From Volvox africanus (Eukaryota; Chlorophyta; Chlorophyceae; Chlamydomonadales; Volvocaceae), in contig BSDZ01000023.1 of the NCBI GenBank assembly GCA_030268105.1, positions 1,054,001-1,118,000 of the forward strand: DNA of 64,000 nucleotides, given 5' to 3'. Shown here piece by piece: positions 23,865 through 35,400 of this stretch; within the stretch, counting starts at the first letter, position 1, and every line of letters starts with the position of its first letter. The notes below the pieces were generated by a model, which did no database searches, had not been told where the DNA came from, and saw only the letters and a program-made list of their open reading frames with translations. Both the position numbers and the translations under genes were made by a program.

Positions 23865-25188
23865 GTAGGAATGCGTGAGGTGGACGCGTCAGTTGTTGGC
23901 TCTCTCCTATGGGAAACGGGACCTGTGTGATTGGGCCGAACTATGGAGCAAGCGAACAACGCAGCAGGGACGTGCTGTTGGTGTTTGCATTTGGTGTCAC
24001 AATACTGATCTGTATCGCAGATGACCTGAGCTGCATGCTGGTGACCTGACCCTTAAGGGAGTAGTGCGGCGCACTTCACAAAGCAGCACTAGCGTCTGTA
24101 TCATCAGGTGCTACCCAGCCTGTGGGTCCGCACTACCACGACTTGCCCCCTCTAGCATGACTGGTGCTTGCAGAGGCGCTCTTAGACCTTGCACCCTCCA
24201 CAGTGTGTTGGCGTGCGCAATCATGTCAATGACTGTTGCCGGGCGCAACCCAAAATTAGCTTCTCGTTATGAAGCAATTATTTCATCAATAAGTCTCAGG
24301 GCAGGTACGACCCGCCAAGCAAAGGCTTTTGGGTCAGAGTTCGCTCTGTGGTCATGATTCGTATGGCTGTGTCTGTCGAAGTCCCCTCCAGGTTATCCTT
24401 TTATAGCCTGGCTCACAGAGGGCTGAACCGAGTTCTGTTAGTGTTCTAGGGTGTTCATCGTATCCCTGGAGTGGCGGCGTGCGCCGTTACCAACAGGGTC
24501 AGGTCGGGTCAGGAAGTTACGGTCACTTGGTCGTAACCGAAAATTCGGAAGTTTCTGGATCTAGAGTAAAATGACATATTATCATTTAATCGGTTAATTT
24601 CCTTTATATTTCCATTTTTCTATTTTATGCACGCAGGAGATAGCACGGTTCGATGCCGTACAATCCTACACAGCTTGATTCAGCACATAGCCCCCTGTTG
24701 TCACCGCATGCGTAGCAAGCTCTACGCCTTGGCTTCCGGTAACACGCCCCTGCATAGCTCCCGCACCCACCGTGAGGGAGATGAGTACGAGGGCTAGCAG
24801 ACTCACCGCGAAGGACGTCCACCACGTACGGCATTTGACCCGCAGGTCCTTTTCTTCCCGTGCTTGCCTGATGGGGCGTTTCCATATGCCACAGCGACGT
24901 GGACTGTCATGGGGGCTGGGTTGTAGCTCAACCTTGGGCACTGCCTCCTCTGCCAGGCTGGCTACTGCACCGACCGCAAGGTTGCTGATGGATCCTACTG
25001 TGCTTGGCCACATCCAGCCCGTATCTCCCGCCGTAGGTGACGTAAATGGAGTAGTAGGGGTAAACGTAGGTGGGTTGCATCCCTCCCCAGCTTATCCGGC
25101 GAAGCGGAGTGCGCTGATAAGCTGGAGGTGACGAAGGCTACCCGCTTGTGTGTGACGAATGGCCCCTTAGCTGGTCGCTTGACGGTTG

Positions 25189-26357
25189 TCATGGGAATGG
25201 AACGACGTACTTAGGGTGCTCCAGCAAGTTGGGATATAGGTGAAGCTGTGCTACCGAGGACTGCGCTATCGCGTCAGCTACCGGATGCATATAGGTCATT
25301 GCCGATAAGAATGTCGTACATGGTCGCCCGTTCCACCACCAGCATCTGTCTTTTGAGTACCAGGCGCACCTCATGCGTCGTGCCGGGCAGTACTGTGACC
25401 TTGAGCCCTTCGCCATCGATCTCACCAATGGCGTGGGCATCTTGGTCTGCAGATGTGTTAAGGCTGGTGGTTGTCCTGCGGACTGGCAAACCAAGCAGTG
25501 CCGCTGCATGCCGGGTGATGAGCTCAACGTCAGCGCAGTGATCCCTCAGAGAGCGGCGCTGAGGAGCTGCTGTGGCTCCGACTTGAATATGAATCCATCT
25601 GGGTAACAAAACATAAGCTGCCTGCGGTTGAAGTATGCCGCAACCTGCTGGTCCTGCTTCAAGAGCATAGACCTTATGCCCACAGGCATCTCCTGTATGC
25701 ACACTGGAGTGTCGGCTGCTCCAAAACCACAGTACGTTACCCCCAAAGGCGTCGTACACGGGTGTATGGCCATGCTGCCCGCAGCTATTTTGTCCTCCAA
25801 TACAGTCGCCGCCTCCTGCTGACTCTGCTCAGGCAGCTGATGCAAAGGTAGAACGCGCTGGGTTTCATGCGGCGCATCCCTGACAGCCGGAGCTGCGGAG
25901 GCTGCCTGCACGGTAGTCCCCTGCTTGGCGTCCTCCGATTCTCCTCTATACACTAGCTTCATAACGTTACGCATGGTGCCCAGGCCTGCAGTGATGTCTA
26001 GGGACAGGCGCAGCGTCTGCTCTGGCGCTCTAGGATAGACACTTGAGAGCGAGCTCGCGGCACCGAACGCGGTAGAGGAAAGGCGTTACCCTTGATCTCG
26101 ATGGGCTCAAAGGACAGTGGCGACGCTTGGTGGGTCAGTGCTGCACAGGCACCCTCGGGCTGTATACGCACCTCACGGTTAGCTGCCTGATCCACCTCCT
26201 GGCTCCATCGGACTCTCGGCTTCTCCATCGTTTCCACGGCCTGTATGAAGGACACGTTTACATTCCGTCGGTGTGGCACATAGACCTCCTCCTCATCGTC
26301 GTCACTGTGAACTGCCGCCCCTGCTGCTGCTGCTGCCTTACTCGCTGCGGCTCCCAT
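25189..26357 (-). pseudogene. broken retroelement gag-protease region with retropepsin fold
   Basis: Read from 26357 leftward, an N-terminal low-complexity Ala-rich start is followed by an acidic patch (HSDDDEEEVYVP) and continues in one frame to about 26010. A frame change there leads into a second stretch (about 26020-25546), and another change near 25550 leads into a retropepsin-like segment. That segment has a DHCADVELIT site at the place of the usual D(T/S)GA, a PGTTHEV loop, and MYDILIGNDLY near the end, which matches the typical (I/L)LG-D region of LTR-retrotransposon proteases. At least two frame breaks and the changed active-site triad mark it as dead. More degraded sequence may continue to about 24630 (a hydrophobic WWTSFAVSLLALVLI stretch). 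No LTR was found around it, and the family beyond 'LTR retroelement-like' is uncertain. Confidence 0.55.
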
Positions 26358-26861
26358 CCTGGCTCCGCCTGGTTTCCGGATTGGGGTATAGCGAGTGATG
26401 GTGCGGGAAGAGATACATTATCATTTTCATAGCACCACTGACCTTAAAATTAAAGTTTAAACGTTTAAACGTCATGCTGCAAGTCAAATAATTAATGTCT
26501 GTGTGCGTCTTAAAGTAGGCGTGGTGAACCGGCTGTAAGGGTAGAGTGTTAATGGGTGTTTGTGTGCTCGTGTGACAAACCCCAACGTACGGCAAACACA
26601 CCATCACGATATAATGGTGCAAAAGCACCAAATCAGCATCTAAGACCCCTGCTTCGGGCCCTACTATGCTGCTTTCATACTGGCGCCATGAATACAGCCC
26701 ATGAATGTCGTTTCGTAATCCATACATCATTTCCAACCTTCGCGCTAGTTATATTCTTGACAGCCCCCCTGGCTACCCTCATGGGTAGCGTGCAGCCCAT
26801 GCATGGTTAGCAGATAGAGCTAATAAACTCCTAACATGTTTTGTTCACACAGTATACTTAC

Positions 26862-27217
26862 CTCTGTCGTTGCCGCCGCTGGCTTATCATAGCCACACAT
26901 ACTGACGATATAAATGAAAAATGTGGGCCTTATGGGAGTGGTGATCTCGTCGCCAAAGAGGGAGCTTCGCCCTGCCCCGGCTGCGGTTGGCGGCTCCCTG
27001 TCCAGCTGGCGGGGCTTCTGACGGGAGTGCATGACGCCATATTGGATGCTGCTGTAGGTGATGGCAACGCGGACATTGGGTGCGAGGTCAGCCGCCGACA
27101 CCACGCCGCTGCAAAAGGACAGTCGATACATCTGTCCATCGTCCTGTCTCGTCTCGAAAAACTTGTCAGAATCACGCCCTTCAGGGAGGGAGGATGTCGT
27201 CACCGACAACAGAGTTC
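26862..27217 (-). pseudogene. orphan inverted copy of M11 exon 2
   Basis: This 356-base minus-strand block is open throughout, starts at an acceptor (GGCAG|GAACTC) and ends at a perfect donor (GAG|GTAAGT). It has the same intron phases (1 in, 0 out) as exon 2 of the four M11 genes. It is closest to M11-2 exon 2: over about 273 bases only about seven differences were counted, while the first 80 bases are much more divergent. It encodes DDGQMYRLSFC, the TYSSIQYGVMHS block and FFIYIVSMCGYDKPA, but the conserved Cys of GVMHSC is Arg. No signal-peptide exon upstream or exon 3 downstream could be found, so it is probably a stranded fragment of a fifth gene. Confidence 0.9.
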
Positions 27218-29451
27218 CTGCCGCGGTGTTCCAGAACGAGGGCCAGAGCGAAGGGTGGCAGCCACTGCCTTTTGTTGGATGGCCATTATGCTATATTTGT
27301 TCTTCGGAGGGCAGGTATCACAATCTCACTACATCTCGCATTTGGAAGGATAGATGGTACCTGGCAGCAGGCATCCGTCGATTGCAGCGGCATCGATCTA
27401 GATACTCTCCTAGCAGCATCTATGTAGGTAATGTTGGCCCCCTTTCACCACATCTAGATACCGTCCCAACAGATACATGTTTGAGGCCCTCCCTATCATC
27501 GCACCTGGACGGAGAAACTCCTATCTAGCCGATCTTAAGACCAATATTAAGACTTCACTGTCACCTGCCCAAATTTTTTTCGCATAAGTTGTAAACGCAT
27601 AAAATTCTTAACTGGCATATATATGGCATGCATGTCTTCATATAGGGAAAAGAGTTGGTATCTCTTGGCTTCCTTGAAGCCAGGAAAAGGGTGGGGGCCT
27701 AAATGGCTTAGATGTCAGTTTCGGGATTGAGGTTTACAGGCACATACACACACACACACATACAGTAGTCACAGTGGACAGCAGCGAGTGCCGGCAGGGT
27801 GCATAAACTGCAGTTTATGCATTAGTTGGGAGTGCTAATATTCGATCCCCAAACTCAACTCAACTCAACTTGCGCACATGGGGTTGCGCCACACCACGCG
27901 GCCACCACGTCGAATTAGGGAGGGTGGCTATCATGCACGGCAGTGGGAAGGAAGGTTGCTCGGGAGCAGTGCGACCTTCGTTGGCAGTGATATATCAACA
28001 GGTCGGTGTCACGGGGCCGTGCTACATGTCACAGCCCAGAGCCTCAGTGTATCATCAGGTGCAGGAGCCACTTCCGCGTGGATACTTATTGCCATTATGT
28101 CACTACCGCCCACAGCATCTCCCAGAGGGAGTCACTGCTGGGATGTCATTGTGATGCCGGACCTCTAGCAATAATAATGCCCGCCCGCCGTTGCCCTGTC
28201 CCCGCTTCATCTGTTGGGGCGTTTTTAACACGAGTTTCGTGTTTACACAACCCCCCAAAAGGATGGGAAAGAATGTCAGAGTACCTTGCGTAGGGTTCGC
28301 TTTGTGCTGTAAGGATATTTGGGATGCCATTGTTTGCATGGAACTTGTTTACGTCGCTTCAATCCTCCGACAAGCTTTATTTGCGAGGCGACACGCAGCA
28401 GTTGATGACCAACGCGATGATGAATGCCTGCGCGTGTTTGGATATCAGGCAAGCTTGTGCGTGAACGCGCTGTGCATGCCGGTTTGGCTTCGGGCCTGAA
28501 GGATTTTCGTTTCACAAAATAGTGGTCCATGCAAGTGGGTCCTCCACGCATTATGCACAGGAGCTGCTATCGGGCTTCTGCCGAAGTGCAATCTTTCTAT
28601 TCATGTCTTCCCGTGATTGATGCCCGTTGTGCCCAGACTGCCGCAACCCTAAGCACCGTAACGCCCACCACCTATGCGTCCGGTGCATCAACCTTTCACG
28701 CGCACCTGAGACTGGTGGTCGATATTTCCATGCATGTAGCCATGTTGCTATGTGCTGCAAATGCCTTGCGGGATTGATTCATCTGACCAATTGACCAAGC
28801 ATAGTACGGTGTGAGAGCCCGTCAAATGTGTTCCTGTACCTTGATTATCAGGCAAACATTTGAATTTATTTGACAAGCAGTGAATTTTTGCTAGCGGCCT
28901 TCTGCTGAGGTGTTTTTGTGAGAGGAACGATAATGTAATCGTCGAAGACGAAATCGATTTCACACGGTATGGGCTGCCATGCCGTGCATGACCACAACTG
29001 TTTCTTTGGAGCAGGGCACCGACATATCGTCTCCCGTACCCGGTACTAACTCCTTGTACTAGTGAACATCCATCCGGCAATGAATCCACCATAAGTACAT
29101 CAGGTCTCCAACATCAGCCACAGGTATGGTTATCATGCATTTCCTTATGCCAAGATCCCTTAGTCTGTAATCAGTTCAGGTTCAGTCAGCGCGATGATAG
29201 TGGAAATTACGGATTGGACGAGAGAGTGTTGGGGCAAGTTGAAATTTTGGTTACGTTGACATGTGTCATCATGGCACGTCAGGCGCCATACGTCGGATAT
29301 ATTGGAGGGTTCAGAATTTGTACGTTTGTCCTGATCACATTTCCAGGGCTTGCGTTGATGTGCAGGGTTCTCCTACTTGTCGCTGCACAGAGTGCATTTT
29401 GCGGCGCGTTGACATGGCCAGAAACTTGATCATCATCCGCTAAATTCACGA
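27218..29451. other. intergenic space with no recognised gene
   Basis: Only simple repeats stand out: (CA)n near 27743-27763 and CAACT repeats at 27851-27871. Open frames on both strands (27870-28154, 28191-28499, 28748-29092) have no domain or splice support. Confidence 0.5.
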
Positions 29452-31439
29452 ATGTTACAGTTTAATCAAGGCCAGGAAGCTCCTCGAGTAGCCGCTCTAG
29501 CTAATGGGTTCAGTGGAAGAGGTGGTGGTGGCCGCGGCCGGTTGGGCGGCGGCAGGCAACAATAAAACCGTGACTCCCGTGACAACGGCAACGGTGGTGG
29601 AGATGGCGAAGCTAGGCGCGATGGCGGTGGTGAATCTGGAGGCGTGCGGGGATCCTGGCAATGCACCAACCCTCATGCAGACTACCGCTGTCGCAAATGG
29701 AACGTCATAGGACATATCAAACGGGATTGCCCACTGCTCAAACACCCGTCGCGGGAAAGCGACAGAGGAGAGGGCGGTGGCGGCAGGGACAGCGGTGGCA
29801 GAAAGCAACAGCGTAATGATGATCATCGCAGTCGCCAGTATGCGTATGTGGCGCGGACAACAGTGGATGCGGTTGCCAGGTCACCCACTGTGGCGGAGGT
29901 TCGCTATGCGGTATCATCAGTCAACCACAAGTACCATTGGAAGCTAGACTCCGCGTGTCAGACTCACCTCACCGACACACTTGAAGACCTCGTGAACTAC
30001 CGGTCAGTGACGAATGGGCCAATAGTGGAAGGGATTGCGGGTATTGAGTGCCGGGTCGTGGGGTATGGAGATGCTGAACTGAGAATGGATGATGGGGTCA
30101 TGCTGACACTCAAGGATGTTGCTCATGTCCCGGGGGTTGGACACCGGCTAATTGTGCTAGGAAAGATGGTTCAAGAAGGCTTGACAAGGTCCCATGTATC
30201 ATTGGTAGCGAGGGATGCAATTTCTTCATCCATAGCCTGCTGCCAGTGTACAGCCTCCTTGCTTGCCATGGCCTCTTCATATGACACGGGAACTACAACA
30301 TTCCGCAGCGCGGCAGCATGTGCAATGTACCGTGCAGGTAACTGTCCGCGGTTGTTACGCAATGGGTAGCGACGGCCAGGTGGGTTCTCATCACCCCCTC
30401 CAACTGCGCCATCGTTTACACCTCTGACATCTGCCAGTACCTCATCATCGCTCGTGCTCTCTTCACCGGATTCTTCAATCTCACTTTGCTCAAGAGCAGC
30501 CACTGGCGCCCCTTCGAACTGATCACTTTCTGCCGGGAATTCCGCTATGGGAATCTGGTCAACCGACTCAGACCCATCACTGTCACTGTCACTTTGACGG
30601 CTCACTTTCTCTACCGTTATACGTTTCTCATCAAAAACCACATTCGAGCTCACAAGCACCTTGTCTCCGACCAAAACACGATATGCTTTGCTGCCACGCT
30701 CGTAACCTACGACCCCCCCCCTTGACTGCAGTAGGCTCCAGCTTGTTGCGTGGCTGCAGGTTCTGATACACCCATGCAGTGCAGCCAAATGAACGGAAAC
30801 CAGACACGTCAGGCCGGACGCCAAGGAACGACTCAAAGGGTGTAACGGTAATGCCTTGGCTGGGGGAACAGTTACGAATTGCGCACACTGTATGGATAGC
30901 TTCTGGCCACATCTCTTGCTTCAACCCCGAATCCCTCAACATGGCTCGGACCCGGTCTAGCAGTGTGTGGTTTAGCCTCTCGGCTTTGCTATTTTGCTCA
31001 GTCTGACTAAGAATCCGATTTCTACAGAGCGGTCAAAGCACATGGATGTGATTCACCACTTTGTTCGGGAGCGGGCTGAGCGTGGTGAGGTGAAGTTTCA
31101 TTACTGCCCCACGGAGAGCATGGTGGCAGATATGATGACAAAACCGCTTGGTGACAAGAAGTTCGCGGAGTTTAGGACCGCGATGGGTGTGCGCTGAGAG
31201 AAGCCGGACGATGACGGTGTTCCGTCCGAGGGGGTATGTTGAACATCGGTCGGAATACTAGTGGAGACAATGCGCTATGGATAGGACAAATGCGAGTACG
31301 ACATTGGTACGGCTATCCATTCTCCCTATTATATGGAGTTGGCGCATTGTGCTAAGACTTAAGCAATTGTGTAACAAACTACGGAGTTGCTTCCCTATCA
31401 GACTGCGTGTCGCATTCCAATATCACTCAATGTCCCACA
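29452..31439 (+). mobile_element. degenerate Ty1/copia-type retrotransposon with inverted internal block
   Basis: Plus-strand sequence from 29452 encodes a Gly/Arg-rich gag end with an in-frame TAA at 29563. A zinc knuckle follows whose second Cys is Trp (CRKWNVIGHIKRDC), then a protease-like LDSACQTHLTD and HVPGVGHRLI, stopping near 30178. From about 30178 to 31008 the coding sense flips to minus: read leftward it gives the integrase end (QNSKAERLNHTLLDR, FRSFGCTAWVY), an acidic linker, RRYPLRNNRGQ and the start of reverse transcriptase (WQQAMDEEIASL). A 9-C run at 30713-30721 carries a frameshift. From about 31008 the plus strand resumes with the RNase H end (ERSKHMDVIHHFV, ADMMTKPLG), a purine tract at 31228-31234 and the 3' LTR. 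Most of integrase, RT and RNase H, and the 5' LTR, are missing. It is clearly inactive. The type resembles the Volvox copia element Osser, but that name is a guess. Confidence 0.85.
31237..31439 (+). repeat. probable 3' LTR of the copia element
   Basis: It starts with TGTTGAAC directly after the purine tract CCGAGGGGGTA, which itself follows the RNase H stop, and ends with CCCACA, giving TGT...ACA termini about 203 bases apart. No matching 5' LTR was seen, so the right end is inferred from the TG/CA rule. Confidence 0.55.
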
Positions 31440-32460
31440 TATTCAAAAATGGTGAGCGGTTGTGAAAATGCATGGAACAAATCAACAGAAAAATAAAAGC
31501 TCCGTACCCACAACCATAGCATGCCTAGCGCTGATGCCTAGTGATGTTTGGGTAGATGAGTAGTCAACTAGTGCATTAAGAAGTAAACTGATCGAGTCTT
31601 TGTTACAAACTCTTCAAAAGAATTCGTAAGGCCCGGGCGAGCCAGGAGGCTCATATGACCGCGCGAACAAGCGGAACAAAAAGAGAAGACGATAACGTGA
31701 AATAAGATTGCAGAAAATGTCCGGCGAAAAAGGAAAACGGCGTAAGAGAGGTACAGGAGCAGTGGAAATAAAGTTCAGTCCTGCACACATACATTCATCG
31801 AACGCCTTAAACGGATGCTATGGAGAATCCGGTCAAGCCAAAGACGGTCTTACATTGACGTAATTTGAAGTATAGTACAGCTCTGTCCCATCCCGCATGT
31901 CAGAAGCGAAGGAGTGCGTGCACATCTTTCCGTATAGCTGTAGTACTGCCTGCGGAAGCTGCGAATACATAGGAGAAGATGTAGCCTGGATCTAATGGGA
32001 ACTCGGCTGATGCTGTGGCTGTTAAAATCCGGATCCGGCATCAGCAGCTCGTAAAAGGTTATCCTTCAGGAAAGAAACTGCCGGTTCATATAACCCAATT
32101 CTTTCACAAGTCATTCCGCAGACAATCTCAGCGAGTTTTCGCTGCTCAACATGCGACGTGTTTCCAAAGAATAGATAGGTCGTTGACTTGTCTTAACAGA
32201 CCCATATACGCAGTCCTGGAAATAATCACAATTGTCTTATCTTTCAACGTGATTACTATAATACATCATCATTCTAATCTAAGGTGGGAGTGAAGGGTAG
32301 CCTTTCGGCCATCACTCTACCCGTCACGTACGGTGATTCAAAATCTAAATGCCATCGACCAGCGCGAGTGCTTACCTCTAGGCTTAGGCTTCAACACTCT
32401 CCAACTGGCTAGAGCGCGCGGGCGTTCGAAGTGGGGTCGCCCACCTCGGTGGGCAATTAA
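31440..32460. other. 5' flank of M11-2
   Basis: No exon seen. AT-rich stretches and short frames only. The M11-2 promoter and 5' UTR are expected in its right half. Confidence 0.45.
32439..32454 (+). promoter_or_regulatory. possible 5' UTR hairpin just before M11-2 ATG
   Basis: GCCCACCTCGGTGGGC can fold as a perfect 6-bp GC-rich stem with a CTCG loop, ending six bases before the start codon at 32461. Such a stem could hinder scanning, but no function is shown and equivalents were not found before the other M11 starts. Confidence 0.25.
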
Positions 32461-35400
32461 ATGCGAAAGTTAACAGCGCTGCCAACATGGCCGACAGTCC
32501 TGATCATTTTTTACATCGGCTGTGCGTGCATGAAAGCAGATCTGCTATTGGCTGGAAATGCCACGGGTAAGTGCTACTAACTCCTTGCCAACGGGCGCAA
32601 GAGGTCGTGACAACCACCTCTCGACGAATGATTACCATCGTCCTCCTCCATTTCGCTCACTACCCCACCAGGAACTGTGATGATGCTTATGTCGTCGGTT
32701 CCCGGAGGCCAAGACAATGTTGCCTACTACCTGCGACAGGACGATGGACAGATGTATCGACTGTCCTTTTGCAGCGGCGTGGTATCGGCGGCTGACCTCG
32801 CACCCAATGTCCGCGTTGTCGTCACCTACAGCAGCATCCAAGATGGCGTCATGCACTCCTGTCAGAAGCCCCGCCAGCTGGACAGGGAGCCGCCAACCGC
32901 AGCCGGGGCAGGGCGACGCTCCCTCTTTGGCGACGAGATCACCACTCCCATAAGGCCCACATTTTTCATTTATATCGTCAGTATGTGTGGCTATGATAAG
33001 CCAGCGGTAACCACGAAATCGGTGGGTCATGATACCACAAGCATGGCCATAAAAGCCCATATGAGGATTCTTGAGGGTATAATGTACGAACCATGGGCTG
33101 ATTTTGGCGAGGACTTACGAGGGCATATCGCAAAACTCACCCCGCATGGATAAGGGGGAAAGCGAACCCTCACGCCCGGCTGACCAGAAGGGCTCTTGAC
33201 GCCACCGTCTGAACTATTTGCCTGCAAAAGACCTTGGCATGCTGCCGAGCTGTTTGTGTTCGGCGTGTTCTTAACTGCTGTACGCATTGAATGAGACCTT
33301 GATCTCCCGTACATATCGATCCGCAACCTAATGTTGTCTGCTCTCTTCCTGGCACAGTGGATGTACGACTTCTTCTTTGCGAGGAATTACTCTGTTTCCG
33401 GCTACTACGACACCTGTTCGTACAGCCAAGTCGCCATACAACCGGCGCAGGTCAAGATCCTGGATAACCTCGAGATTCCGTGCTCCGGAAAACTCGACTT
33501 GCCGTTCCGGTTTCCCACCGGCAATAACTTCAGCACCAGTAACTGCGATAACGACAACATGCTGAAGTGGCATTTTTATCTCGATAGCATCGCCTTGCAA
33601 AATGGTATCACTCCTACCGACTTTAATCATAAGGCCATCTATCTGCCACAAGGCTACGTTCCAGATAGTAAGAAGCGGTCGCAAGGACGCACGTAAGGGG
33701 TACATGGTACTATTCTTGGGCCCTCCCTGGCGTGATGATGGGGCAAATAGGGTGAGGTTGATGTCGTTTATGGACGACGTCCTCAGAAGTCTTGTGTGGC
33801 TCATGCCGGATGATGCCCCGGGTTAGGGGTTCTCGGGTTGTTGTGATCTGTATGTCATTGAGCTGTCCCTGGCTAGCAGCTGGCGGTCCTGAACCTCTGC
33901 CGAATCCCGGCCACCTCGCAGGGTGCACTGGATTCGCCGGCACTGCCTCTGTGGGACCATGGTTAAGACAGTTAAGTCCGGTAAATCAGTTTGGCACTGG
34001 CCTAATCTGGATTTCTGGTGACTTCTACACCAAAATCGAGTTCCTGTTCCACGAGGTTGGGCACACGCTGGGTATGGCACACGCCAACATCCCTGGTGGA
34101 TGTGATTTGTACGACCAGTGCGATCACACGTGTCCCATGGGCGCCACTGGCGGTCAGGGCATCCGCTGCCTCAACGCACCGCACCTATGGCAGGTACGTT
34201 CGACAGGGTACGACGAAATCCTGATGTGACTGTCGAACTTGGAGAAGGAACGTACAGAAGTGGTTGGTTTCCGTTTCCTTTGGGATTTTGACCTTTGAGA
34301 TTTAAGAAATGTCAGTTCCTTTTTCACATGTCCCTTTTCAGGATTTTTCATTTTTTCATATTTTTTAAGGATATTAGTGACAATAGTCTTTAGTGAAATC
34401 TATTGAGCAGCCACTTCATTAACACGCGCTTTTGAAGTTGTCCGCATGAGGGCGATGCCTGCGAGTTGGCGGATTTTCCGCGCCCCTGTCACCGGCATGT
34501 CCTGAGAGCTCAGCGGTGATGCGCTTGACCAGGATGGGCCTAGTAAGCACATCTAATCCCTGATGACTAACGGAACGCAAGGTGGGGTCCAACGCCTCTG
34601 CCCGTGCCTCGCGATGGCTTGCTTACCAGTGTCAAAATCCGCTTGGCCCCTGACTGTATGCTTTCTGTACAGCTCGGCTGGAGTCAGCCCATGCTTTGGC
34701 TGCGTGAAGATGATCTGCCCTTTGGCATCGTCCAGCAGATCCAGATCCCACCGCAGCTGACCACCAAGGATAGCTACCTGGTGGTTTCGGATCTCCGCGG
34801 CTTGAAGTCTGTATCCGCCATGTATTTTGCCGCACGCATCAATGCGTATCCGTACGAGCTGCCGTACAATACATGGGATAATGGAAAGCCGTTCATCGTT
34901 GTTCATACCTACGACGGCACGGCGGGGGCGGCGTACGTGCAGACCGTACTATTGGCAGATGTGTCGCTAGGGAGCACCTTTGCACACGTCGATACCGGCT
35001 TGGTGGTCAAGTTCGTACGCTGGGCTTCTAATGGCGGCGGCGCGACGGCGCTGTTTTGCCGCCGTTCGGGCGCCGAGGAGATCTGCGGCAACGACAGAGA
35101 CGACGACTGCGACTTCCTGCCAGATGATCTGGATCCGGATTGCGTGGGATCCAATGCTGCCAGTGTCGTCCGGGCCGCAGAGGCTGCCGGGCCGCCGCCC
35201 CCGGTGACGGTGCCGCGGGGCAGATCACCTTTCCAGAGATTGCCATCGGCGTCACCCCCGCCGCCAGCCCGAAAGCTTCCACCGCCGGTTAGGTCGCCGC
35301 CACTGCCCCTGCCTGTCTGGAGCCCGCCGCCATCACCACCAGTTCGGAGCTCACCGCCGCCACCTATCCGAAGGTCTCCGCCGCCGCTTACTGGCAGTCT

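Noticed and set aside
29497..29826. Ala/Val-rich minus-strand frame
   Set aside because: Antisense of the Gly/Arg-rich gag segment of the copia element.
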